Part shown: positions 54,640-64,000 of the stretch, piece after piece
Layout of the letters: the number at the start of each line of letters is the position of its first letter
How positions within the stretch are numbered: the stretch's first letter is position 1
Assembly (NCBI GenBank): GCA_963969495.1
Contig: OZ018326.1
Location: forward strand, 154,008,306-154,072,305
Direction: 5' to 3'
Length of the DNA: 64,000 bases
Source of the DNA: Ceratothoa steindachneri
Lineage: Eukaryota > Arthropoda > Malacostraca > Isopoda > Cymothoidae
Program-made: the position numbers and the translations under genes
Notes under the pieces: generated by a model
Databases searched by the model: none
Seen by the model: only the letters and a program-made list of their open reading frames with translations
Told to the model about the DNA's origin: nothing

Positions 54640-55150
54640 TAGGTGATTATTAATTGGATTACGGATATTGTTCTGCCTTTCCCTAATCCCGAGAAGGATG
54701 TTCTATCCCCAGCACACTACCGGACCATTACACTCACTAGCTTCGCCAGTAAACAATTGAAAAAGATGATTAACGCCCGGCTGTTGTAGCCTATCAACAC
54801 CTTTGCAGGCGTGCTTTCACCGAAAACAAAGCACCACTAACCTTTTGGTTAGGCTGGAGGTTACTACTATGTGAGAAGCCTTCGCACGGATACATGTATT
54901 GACCGTATTTTTCGATATTGAGAAGAACTACACCAAAAATCAGTGTGACACTACGTCAGTTATATGATTCGGGCTAGCGAGGATTTTATCCGTTTTTATC
55001 CTTTCTTAACTGGCGGTCAATTTTGTGTTAGGATTTGTTCCTCGAATTCTGGACTTCTCGTCCAAAAGGAAAGTATCCCTCAGCGTAGCGTCTTGAGTGT
55101 CACTTGTTTTGCCTTGCCTACTTGATCCACGACTTCGTTCTACTTTGTTC
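54640..55150 (+). mobile_element. LINE reverse transcriptase fragment, + strand
   Basis: Encodes ITDIVLPFPNPEKDVLSPAHYRTITLTSF, then KQLKKMINARLL, and after stops ...[13 protein letters not shown], the order of an I-like reverse transcriptase (compare YRPIALNTC and [11 protein letters not shown] in family B). It is nearer to family B than to family A. It abuts the minus-strand copy A7. Confidence 0.65.
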
Positions 55151-55189
55151 GTCGTTCCCCCGTTCATGGGCTGCGGAGATTGCAATGCC

Positions 55190-57612
55190 CCAAGAGCAGC
55201 CAAGGCGCTTTGTAAGTCGTTATAAATCACAATCTGGTCTCACGTACCCAGATTGGCCGTGAAGACAGAGCCCCGCTGACTTCAAACAGAGGGGATACGG
55301 CGTGGAAACCGACCACCGCTTAGGACTTGGAGCCAACCGTATACACTGACACGGTTCCAGCGTGACACAAAGTGCTCCAAAAAGGCCGAACGTAATACTC
55401 CCGGCGTTGTAGAAGCTTTGGGATCAGAGGCGTGACGACAAAACAAATGTGGTACCGTCCTGGGCATAACCAGGAGCGCCACCGATCTAGCTCTCGAAGG
55501 AGTTTTCCTAGCCTTAAAACTGGTCTCTCGGCGGCATAGCCACCGTCGAGATCGCTACGGATGCAGTGAGAGCTGAGGAAGACGCCGGGATCGCGCGTAC
55601 AGGCGAATAATGCACGGTGCAGAGAGAGTGGTATCTCCTCAGCATCTACAGGTAGGCTCTCAATGGGGGAAGTGCGGAAGGCACCGGTCGCCAGGCGAAG
55701 ACCGGTGCAGGGGATCGAGTCCACCTTCCGCAATACTCTCGTCCGCGGATGCATAAAACTCGCATCTGTAGTCGAACTAAGAACGAACAAAGGATCGATA
55801 AAAAAGTAAGGCAGTAGCCCTATCAGCGCTGAACGTCACGGAACGGAGAATATTCATGGCGCGGGTACAAGAGACCCTCAATCAACTGGGAGGCTGCGAA
55901 TATGAGCCTCCCAGGTGAGGCGTCGGTCAAATACAAGACCAAGGAAACGGTGCGAGTCCACCACTTCCAGGCGCACCCCCATTTAGAAACAAGCCTGTGA
56001 GCTTTAGGCATAGCGAGAGACGCGGTTCAATGTATGTTGGAGTCGACGCTGCAGAGTTGGCATCTGGGCCGTGCCAAAAGAGATCTAAAGGTCGTCCACG
56101 TAGAGTGTAGCGAGAACATCTTCCGGCAGCACCGATGTAATGCTGGTGATGCACAGGGCAAAGAGTGCGACACTGAGGACACCAACTTTCTGCTGCATTG
56201 GGCCGTAGAGGGGTCCTCCCACCGGTAAGCGGAATCGACGATCTCGCAAAAATTCAGATATTAAGATTGGGAGGTGTCCCCTCGTCCCCATCGTGTGGAA
56301 AATCTATATTCGGTATCATAGGCTTTCTCCAGATGGAAAAGACCGTGGCGTAATGTCTAGAAAGCAAGGCCGCGCAGACGGCATTTTCCAGTCAGTGCCG
56401 GGCATCCGACGTAGAGTGGAACTTGCGGAAGCCACACTGTGCAGAAGACAGATGGCCTCCGCTGTCCAGAAAAAAAGCTAATATAACAATTCCTCCATCA
56501 ACTTGCACATGCAGGTGGTTAGAGAGATGGGGCGGAAACCGGCCGGAGTAGAGTGATCTCTTCCCAGTTTGCGAAAAGAGAGTACAGTAGTCATTCGCTA
56601 GGAATCTGGGAGAATACCCTCTACCCAGATCCTGTTGGACAAATCTAACAGAAAGGCCATGCCTCACTCACAGGTGTCGAAGCATGGCGTACGGGACATC
56701 GTCTGGACCAGGGGCAATGTCCGCGCACGAAGCGAAAGCATAATGCAATTCACTCAAGTAAACCTGTCGTTGAATGGTTCTCCGCCTCCCATACGAGGTA
56801 CCCTTTTCTCCTAATGCTGGCAAACAGCATCCGTCGAGAGAGAGAGAGGGAGGGAGGCACGTACACTGACCCTCTGTAGGGTCTTAGCGCACGAGTACAG
56901 GATGTTAGTGGGCAAGGTCCGACGAGCCCTGCCATCCCGGGGGCGTCCCTATCGACGCGGTCAAATTTCAGCTGCCTGCATGCTTTTTTGGCAGTCCCTT
57001 GTGAAAGAAAAGGAGGGAGGCAGAGAAGGGGGTAGTCCTTTACACCCGTAGGCAAAGGAGAAGAGTGAGCCTCCTCTCCGGTAGAAGAAATTTGGAGGGT
57101 CCCTTGAGAAAGCATAGGGAGGGGGGTAGCTTCCATTTTTTCAGGGGAGCTGCCCGAGGCCGGCTCCGATGATGGTAAGAGTTTTTTTTTTTTTTTTTTT
57201 TTAAATTCATCATTGATCAAGGTGACCCCCTTTTTTTTAGCACGGGACGCAACCGCTCATCACCCCACGCAGTAGCCAGCTCTGTGAAAAGGAGAGAGAA
57301 AGGGGGTGTGAGGAAGGTGATGGTTAAACGGGTTGGTAAAAACTAATCTCCCAAAACCGGAGCTCAGGGGAAAGGCCCCCTCTTCCCTCAGCCTCGATCT
57401 GGGATGGTTGCATGAGAAAAAGCTGGTCGGCATCTACCCTGTGAAATTAGAGGCCGACCAGAGAAAGTTCTAGTAGAGATTGTATGCAAAGTGAGGAAAT
57501 AAGGTACGTCGAGGACAGGGTGTCAGAAAGGAGATGTGGCAGGACGGGGCGCCGGTTTCCGTCAGCACGACAGCCAGGAAAGCAAATCGCGGTCCACCTT
57601 ACGGGGAGGGCT
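55190..57612 (-). mobile_element. Family A LINE copy A7, internally deleted, 3' truncated
   Basis: On the minus strand it starts near 57612 with CCCTCCCCGTAAGG (5' leader) and has the ORF1 start with a long A-run (57181-57202 on the plus strand is a T-run). It then jumps from ORF1 to just before the reverse transcriptase near 56790, continues through the reverse transcriptase and RNase H, and ends in RNase H near 55195. It sits where copy A8 stops, so it may have inserted into A8. Confidence 0.78.
55195..57220 (-). pseudogene. ORF1 start and ORF2 remnant of LINE A7
   Basis: The ORF1 piece (57220-56750) reads GSSPEKMEATPLPMLSQGTLQ and FLSQGTAKKACRQ, as in A1 and A2, then passes a TCTC-rich stretch into EAENHSTTGLLE, the segment before the reverse transcriptase. 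The reverse transcriptase pieces lie at 56667-55790 (YVDDL near 56090; [13 protein letters not shown] region near 55940). RNase H (55480-55195) has a VYTVGSKS variant (catalytic Asp to Val) and NDLQSALAALGAL. Many frameshifts. Confidence 0.75.
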
Positions 57613-58789
57613 GCCGTGATAAAGGTCATGTAGGTGTGAAAAAGAGCGAAACGCTGGTCAGGTTGCCCAGTCACTGCTGATTCTTTTTCGACCATTCGCA
57701 CTTGTCCAGGAGCCCAACAGAAGATGTCCTTAACATTCGCCCAGCTTGCAGCAACCGTGGCATCAAGGATATCGCAAACAAGTGCGTGTGGAGATTCCAT
57801 TGCCCTGAGAGCACTCAGAACGCTTTATGAGTCGCTAAAGATCACAATCCGGTCTCTAAATCGGTCACGACGAGTTATCTCCCGTGTCGAGCAGAGTATT
57901 GCAACTAGCTCGAGCGTGAAGACAGATGCAGCACCTAGTAGAGCCTCGCTGATTACAAACAGATGGGATCCGGCTTGGAAGCCAAACCCCTCCTGGGACT
58001 TGGAACCAGAGGCGTGGCGACAAATAATCGAGGTTAGTACCGTCCGGGGCAAAATAGAGGCACCAACGGCCTGATAGCTATACCGAGATCTCGAAGGAGT
58101 TTCAATAACTAAACCCAAAGGGCTTAAGGTATGTGTGGCGTCTCTCGCCGGTATTGGCACCGTCGACATCGGCTGCGGGTGCAATGAGAGTGGTTAGGCA
58201 CGCGCGTACCAGAGCAACACACCACTGTTGTGGTGGATCAAGTCTACTTTACGAAAAATATGCTCGGCTGCGGATACGCAATACTTGAATACTTTTGTGA
58301 AGCTTCGAACGAAGAAAAGATCAGTAAAGTAAAACAGCAGCTCTATCAGTATCCAAGGTGGTGAAAGACGTTGAATGGTTAGGGCGCAGGTACAAGAGAA
58401 CATATGGCTGCGGATATAAGCCTTTCAAGTGAGGTATCGGAAGAAAACAAAACGAAGGAAGAACCTCGTTTCCGAACAAGTACGGGTCGTGGGGAGCAGT
58501 GGAAGGCGACAAAGTGCACAACTTTAGTCTTGCCCAAGGAAAATCCCAAACTGTGTGGTTCAGCATACCAGGAAATGCGGGTCAATGCCTGTTGTAATTG
58601 GTGCTTGCAGAGTTAGCATCTGTGTCGTACCAAGAGATCGAAAGGTCGTCCAGGTAGAGCGCAGCGAGAACATCTTACGTCAGCATCGACGATGTTCAGG
58701 GCAAAGAATGCGACACTGAGGACACTTCGCTGTTCCATTAGGCCGGAGAGGGCTCCTCCAACGGTACACTGAATCGATAGTTTTGTAGA
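57613..58789 (-). mobile_element. Family A LINE copy A8 fragment (reverse transcriptase to RNase H)
   Basis: On the minus strand it runs from the reverse-transcriptase palm (58789, cut there by the A9 poly(A) tail) through thumb sequence (SAAEHIFRKVDLIHH) and RNase H (GSKSQEGFGFQAG, FTLELVAI, IVIFSDS, IFCWAPGQVRM) to about 57613. It is more diverged than A9. The piece before 58789 should lie beyond the 5' end of A9, outside the window. Confidence 0.7.
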
Positions 58790-58805
58790 TTTTTTTTTTT
58801 TTTTT

Positions 58806-58872
58806 AAGAGCTCATCTGGGGACTGCCTATATGGGCATTAGTCGCCGTATTAAAACTGGCCTAGTTCTAGGC
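58806..58872 (-). repeat. LINE A9 3' tail
   Basis: Reading the minus strand: hairpin GCCTAGTTCTAGGC (58872-58859), then GGCGACTAATGCCC...TAGGCAGTCC, AGATGAGCTC and the A tail. Confidence 0.78.
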
Positions 58873-58979
58873 TACTTTAAAATAAAATTAAAGAAACGAA
58901 AAAAACACCCCAAATGAGGGAAAGGAAGCAAGCTCCTGCGTCGGAGAGAGGTCTTCCCGGCGCAGGAGGGTGCAACCCA

Positions 58980-61900
58980 AAGGAAAGAAAAAAAAACAAA
59001 AAAAAACCAAACCCTGCTTAAATAATAGGGAGAAGGCCGGCCTTCCCCAAAAAGTCAACAAGTCCACCAGTCGATGTGCACGCACTCATCCCGAGTACAA
59101 GGGACAGGCAGTAGCGACCCCGCCCATCCCGGTACCGCAACAGGTGTCGTGCGCGAAGATCATCCAGACTGGGACATTCGACAAGAAGGTGCCGAACAGT
59201 CTGGGGGACGACGCAGTCGTTGCAACTTTAAGTTCCCTTCGACCGTCTCCCATCTTCTTTGCCAAGCAGTCCGAAGAGCTGCCCGTATTCCTGCCATGTA
59301 GTCGGTGTGAGGAAGAGCGAAACGCTGGTCCGGTCGCAGAGTCCTCGCGGACTCTTTGGCGCCCTCATCGGCGCGCTCATTCGCCGCAATTCCTACATGT
59401 CCAGGAACCCAGCAGAAGATAATTTCGACATCTGCCCGTCTCGCCAAAACCGTGGCGTCACGGATATCGCGAACCAGGAGATGCGGAGATTCCAATGCCC
59501 CGAGAGCACTCAGGGCGCTTTGTGAGTCGCTATAGATCACAATCCGGTCTCCGAACCGGGAACGTCGCGTAATCTCCCGTACCGAGTGGTGTATTGCCAC
59601 CAGCTCGGCCGTGAAGACAGACGCAGTGCCTGGTAAAGCCCCGCTGACTTCAAACAGAAGGAATACGGCGTGGAAGCCGACCCCATCTCGGGACTTGGAG
59701 CCATCCGTATACACTGGCACGGTTCCAGCGTGACACGATGTGTGCTCCAAAAAGGTCGAACGGTAATACTCCCGGCGCAGTACAAGCTTTGGGAGCAGAG
59801 GCGTGGCGACAAATAGCCAAATGTGGTACCCTCCAGGGTGGCGTCCTGGGCAGAACCAGGGGCGCCACTGGCCCGAGAGCTATATCTACCTCTCGAATGA
59901 GTTTCCTGGCCCTAAATCCAAAGGGCTTAGGGTATGACTGGCGTCTCTCGGCGGCATAGGCACCATCGAGATCAGCTGCGGATGCAGTGAGAGCTGTTGG
60001 TGACTGAGGGAGGCGCCAGGCTCACGCGTACATTGCAATGATGCACTGCACGCGGCGAAGAGAGAGTGGCATCACCCCAGCATCGACCAACAGGCTCTAA
60101 ATGGAGGAAGTGCGGAAGGCATCGGTCGCAAGGCGAAGGCCGGTGTGGTGGATCAAATCCACCTTCCGCAATAAACGCTCGGCTGCGGATGAATAAACTC
60201 GCATCCGTAGTCGAGCTTCGAGTGAACAAAGGATCGATAAAAAAGTAAGGCGTAGCCCATCAGCGCCCCAAACGCTGAACGTTACGGAACGGAGAATGTC
60301 CATGGCGCGGGTACAAGAGACCCTAAGGCTGCGAATATGAGCCTCCCAGGTGAGGCGTCGGTCGAATACAAGATCAAGGAAACGGTGCGAATCAACCACA
60401 TCCAGGCGCACCCCATTAAGAAACAAATCTGGGCCAGAATGAAGCCGTGGATGGCGGCAGAAGTGCACCAGCTTAGTCTTGGCCAAAGAAAACCGAAACC
60501 TGTGCACTTTGGCATAGCGAGAGACGCGGTTCAATGCCTGTTGGAGTCGACGCTCCAGATTTGGCATCTGGGCCGCGCCAAGAGATCGAAAGGTCGTCCA
60601 CGTAGAGCGTAGCGAGAACATCTTCCGGCAGCACCGAGGTGATGCCGTTGATGCTCAGGTCGAAGAGTGCGACACTGAGGACACTTGCCTGCGGGACACC
60701 CTCTTCCTTCTCCATTGGGCCGGAGAGGGTTCCCCCCACCCGTACGCGGAATCGACGATCTCGCAAAAATTCAGATATAAACATTGGGAGGCGTCCCCTC
60801 GCCCCCATCGTGTGGAGAGTCTCCATGATACCGTATCGCCATGCGGTATCATAGGCCTTCTCTAGATCGGAAAAGACCGTCGCGTAGTGCTGTCCACGAA
60901 GGAAAGCCTCGCAGACAGCATTTTCCAGTCGGAGCAGAGCATCCGACGTGGAGTGGAACTTGCGGAAGACAGATGGCCTCCGACGTCCAGGAAAAAGGCT
61001 AATCTAACATTTACCAATTTCTCCATCAACTTGCACACGCAAGAGGTTAGAGAGATTGGGCGGAAACCGGTCGGAGTAGAGTGATCTCTCCCCGGTTTGC
61101 GAAAGGCGAGCACAGTAGCGATTCGCCAGGAGTCTGGGAGAAGACCTTCCACCCAGATCCTGTTGAACAAATCTAACAGAAAGGCCATGCCTCACTCACC
61201 TAGGTGTCGAAGCATGGCGTACGGGACATCGTCCGGACCATGGGCGGTGTCCACGCACGAAGCGAGAGCAGAACACAACTCACTCACAGTAAACTTGTCG
61301 TTGAAGGGTTCTCCGCCTCTGGAGGTAAAGTCCAGCCGGCGGCCTTCCGCGACATCACGACGTGCATTGAATGCTGTCGGAGCAGCATCCCGGCTAGAGA
61401 ATGCGGAAAAAGCGGTCACTAAGGATTCCGCCACGGACGCTGGGTACGAGATTTCGGTCCCATTCTCCTGGAGAACGGGAGGGGGGTCCTGCGAGAACTT
61501 GCCCCGAATCCTTTTGACTCGCTTCCACACTTCAGCTAAAGGGGTCTTCCCGTTAAGTGAAGACACATAACGCTTCTGTTTGAGGGCCGTCTCACACTCG
61601 GCCGACCACCATGGGAGTGGTCGGCGTGCAAAACGGCCAGACGTCCTAGGAATAGTAGTCAGGCCCACGGCGATAAGGTTGCCGGAGAAGAACTCAACGG
61701 CCTCAGCTACCGACCTAAACTCCTCGACTGAGATAGAGAATTCAGTCATTTCCTGAAATGCAGGCCACCGCGCCCGCGCCAAGCACCACCGAGGTGGGCT
61801 CTCAGGCGGCAGTTGCCCTGAAAATGATATTTGAATGGGAAAGTGATCACTACCATGGAGGTCATCGACCACCCCCCAATCAAAATCAGGCTGTGCATCC

Positions 61901-62470
61901 GAAGAGCACAAATATAGGTCAAGGCAAGAAAATGAAGCGTTTCTCGGGTAGTGATGCATAAACTCATCCACGTTTAGGACACCCATCTCAAGCTCTTCGA
62001 TCAGATCGACAAGGACTTGTCCCCTGGGATTTATGGAGTAATCTCCCCAGAGAGGATGCCTGCCGTTCAGATCTCCAAGCAAGAGAGGACGGGCCTCGGC
62101 AACCGTTCCACGACGCGGCGGAAGTCCCCCGCGTCGAAGTCAGCTGACGGTCGAATGTACGCAGAAATGATAGTATACCTCCTATCCAGGTGCAGCTGCA
62201 CAGCCACTGCCTGAAAGGAGGTATCTAAAGAGAAAGGAAGAACGGAGACATGATGCCGGGTGTAAACCGCGCATCCCCCAGCCCGGCCATCCCGCGGTGG
62301 TGGGGTCGCAAGACCCTTATGCCCCGGGAGGCGGGCAGGGGGCACGTGCCTAGCATGGTCTCCTGCAAAAAGATAGCTAACGGGAAACGGGACGAGACGA
62401 GCCTCCGCAGCTCCTCCTAGTTGGCCCGGAGTTCATGGCAATTCCATTCAAGGAATATGCCCTCCAGGCC
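58980..62470 (-). pseudogene. ORF2 of LINE A9: endonuclease, reverse transcriptase, RNase H
   Basis: The endonuclease (about 62450-61740) has [12 protein letters not shown] at its conserved place and GSDHFPI; a 1-2 base change near 62080 splits the frame just before GDLN. A long frame (62082-61192) carries the linker through [21 protein letters not shown] to [13 protein letters not shown]. The reverse transcriptase (61188-60097) has [13 protein letters not shown] (plus-strand 60594-60605), GVPQAS where the family has GVPQGS, and a small deletion near 60965. RNase H (59750-59160) is intact in one frame: [34 protein letters not shown] and NERADEGAKE. The end block is shortened relative to A2. 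Confidence 0.82.
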
Positions 62471-62479
62471 TAGCTCGGA

Positions 62480-64000
62480 GGAGACGCGGGGGCACTCCTC
62501 GAACTGAAGACCCTCACGGGAATGGCCGTACGCTTCCCGGGGGCAGAACCCCGGGCGCTATTGCCTTCGAGGGCTTATTGGGCAAGGGTGGGCTCGCCAT
62601 GCGAGTCTTTTCCTGCCTCCTTCTCGAAACATTAGGCGGGCGGCACTCTTGTCGAGGAACCACTGCCTCCGAGCTCCACCTCGGGGCGTGGGCGAAGGAG
62701 CCGAAGCTCCTTTATTGCTGTCCTCCTTTTGGGGGACAGCTTTAGGAACCCCGGAAGATGGCCTAGCGACCATACTCAGGGGTGTTGTCTCCTGTGAATC
62801 TAACGACTCGGTCGAGGCGCGTGGCCGTTTCGCCTTACGGGAACGGTCACGTTGGGAAAAGAGGGGGGAGCCCTGGTTTTAGCCGGGGCTAGGTATGAAC
62901 CCTTTTTGCCACCAGCTTTACCAGGGGAGCGCCTGGGTTGAGTAGAGCCCGCAGAAGGGCTCCTAATGGGCGCGGGAACTACCCTTCTCGTTAGCCTGGA
63001 TGGGCCAGGAGCAGAGGGTGCCTTTCTAACTATTGAGGCATATGACGTCCCAGGCGCAGCCGGGCGCGCCAGGACCAAGTCCTTAGCCTTGCGGAATGAG
63101 AGTCGATCCTGGGCTTGAACGGCCAGGATTTCTTTCTCAGGAGATATGCACCACATTGCTTCGAAGAAGCGGGGTGCGGCTCTCCGCAATTGAAACACTT
63201 GGCCACACACGATTTGGATTTATCGTGTGCGACCTTGGAGCAATTTACACAGACTTCGGGTGACCCCGACTTTGCACGTCTACATGAGCGATTCGTATGG
63301 CCGCAGCAGTGGCACGAATGCCTTCACGCGGTAGCGGTACCAACCGGCACGCACCGACTCAGGGAGCTTGTCACAGTCGAACGTGACGAAGAGTGTAGAG
63401 GTAGGTCTCGAGGCCCCTTCCTGTTTTCTCCTCACAAGTTCGACCTTGACCGCCCCATGGTCGGCCAGCTCTAGGGTGATGTCCACAATGGAGTAGTCAA
63501 CGAGTTCCTTCGCATAAACTACTCCTTTCACAACGTTCATGGTGGAGTGCGGCATCACACTCACCGGGGTGCCATCAAGTGTCCGAAGAGCACTTATCCT
63601 GGCCGCCTCGGCGGGATTCGCCAGAAGGCTCCCATCCGAGAAACGGGTCACCTTCGTCTCTTTACCAATTGCACTAGCTAATCCTCTCCTCTGATGGATC
63701 ATGTTGCCCTTGGACAACATGGTGCCACCAGTGGAGCGAATAACGAGGAAGCGCTTGAAGCCAGCGGGCTCGAAAACGCCAGGTAACCTCTTAATGAGGG
63801 GCCCCGATGTCATCGAGGCTCCACCCGAGGGGCTCCGCAACCGGGGGGGCAGAGGGACCGGATGTGCCGATCTTGGCTTGGTCGCTTGCCAGAGTGGCAG
63901 CAGACCCATCCGTCCCCGCAGCCCCCGCGGATGGCGAGGAGCCCCGAGTCTTCTTTGTCTTTTTCGTCCTTTTCTTTTTTGGAGAGGAGGGCGGGGAATG
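62480..64000 (-). pseudogene. ORF1 of LINE A9, frameshifted, partial at window edge
   Basis: On the minus strand the conserved core (63909-63280) reads [19 protein letters not shown] through [19 protein letters not shown] to [19 protein letters not shown]. It is followed by the Cys/His knuckle region (about 63290-63150; [14 protein letters not shown] and [19 protein letters not shown]), then [23 protein letters not shown] and a Pro/Ser/Arg-rich tail (63030-62560). At least two frame changes occur. The lysine-rich patch lies at the window edge. Confidence 0.78.

Larger units (their letters stand above)
58790..64000 (-). mobile_element. Family A LINE copy A9, well preserved, runs off window edge
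   Basis: A minus-strand copy with a 16-base poly(A) tail (T-run 58790-58805), both 3' hairpins (58806-58872), the whole of ORF2 and most of ORF1. Its 5' end lies beyond 64000. It is very similar to A1 and A2 and, unlike A1, keeps the endonuclease GDLN motif and all RNase H motifs, so it is probably recent. Small frameshifts still break every ORF. Confidence 0.88.

Overview
The window is eukaryotic, from an animal. It shows long introns with GT-AG splice sites, a split host gene, polyadenylation signals, poly(A)-tailed LINEs, a tRNA-derived sequence, and hAT, mariner, Tc1 and pogo/Tigger remnants. The mix of I-type LINEs carrying RNase H with these DNA transposons would suit an arthropod, perhaps a decapod crustacean. 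That guess is from general knowledge and is not proven by the sequence.

The only host gene I can support is the 3' half of mcm10, the replication-initiation factor, on the + strand from 520 to 54324. Eight exons (520-749, 14939-15089, 20690-20809, 21230-21377, 33879-34039, 35681-35797, 45042-45233, 54223-54324) join in one open frame of 406 codons plus stop. All the splice phases agree, and the frame ends with the conserved C-terminal zinc motifs and a poly(A) signal at 54369. The 5' exons (coiled coil, OB fold, first zinc finger) lie upstream of the window. Exons make up about 1.2 kb of the 54 kb.

Most of the rest is transposable-element debris, often nested. One GC-rich I-like LINE family ('family A': ORF1 with zinc knuckles; ORF2 with endonuclease, YVDD reverse transcriptase and RNase H; a double stem-loop 3' tail) recurs at 1484-8458, 22210-26150, 35940-42410, 45879-51184, 51430-53850, 55190-57612, 57613-58789 and 58790-64000. 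An older relative ('family A-prime', with its own roughly 1 kb 5' region) is found at 13300-14525, 15150-19545 and 21540-32215. A more AT-rich LINE ('family B') lies at 8459-12850. RTE-like scraps lie in introns 4 and 5. Every LINE copy inside the mcm10 unit is in the sense orientation. The large copies downstream of the gene are antisense.

Nested in these are a 3361-bp DNA transposon (37647-41007) with perfect 27-bp terminal inverted repeats, a 4-bp AACT duplication and a decayed, intron-containing transposase gene; a hAT MITE with an 8-bp duplication (20050-20342); a 141-bp foldback MITE with a 34-bp hairpin (42725-42865); Tigger, Tc1-like and mariner fossils; two candidate solo LTRs; a nested tandem duplication; and a tRNA-like SINE head. 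I see no prokaryotic genes, rRNA or CRISPR array. The most novel items are the 3.4-kb DNA transposon and the conserved 3' double hairpin of the LINEs.
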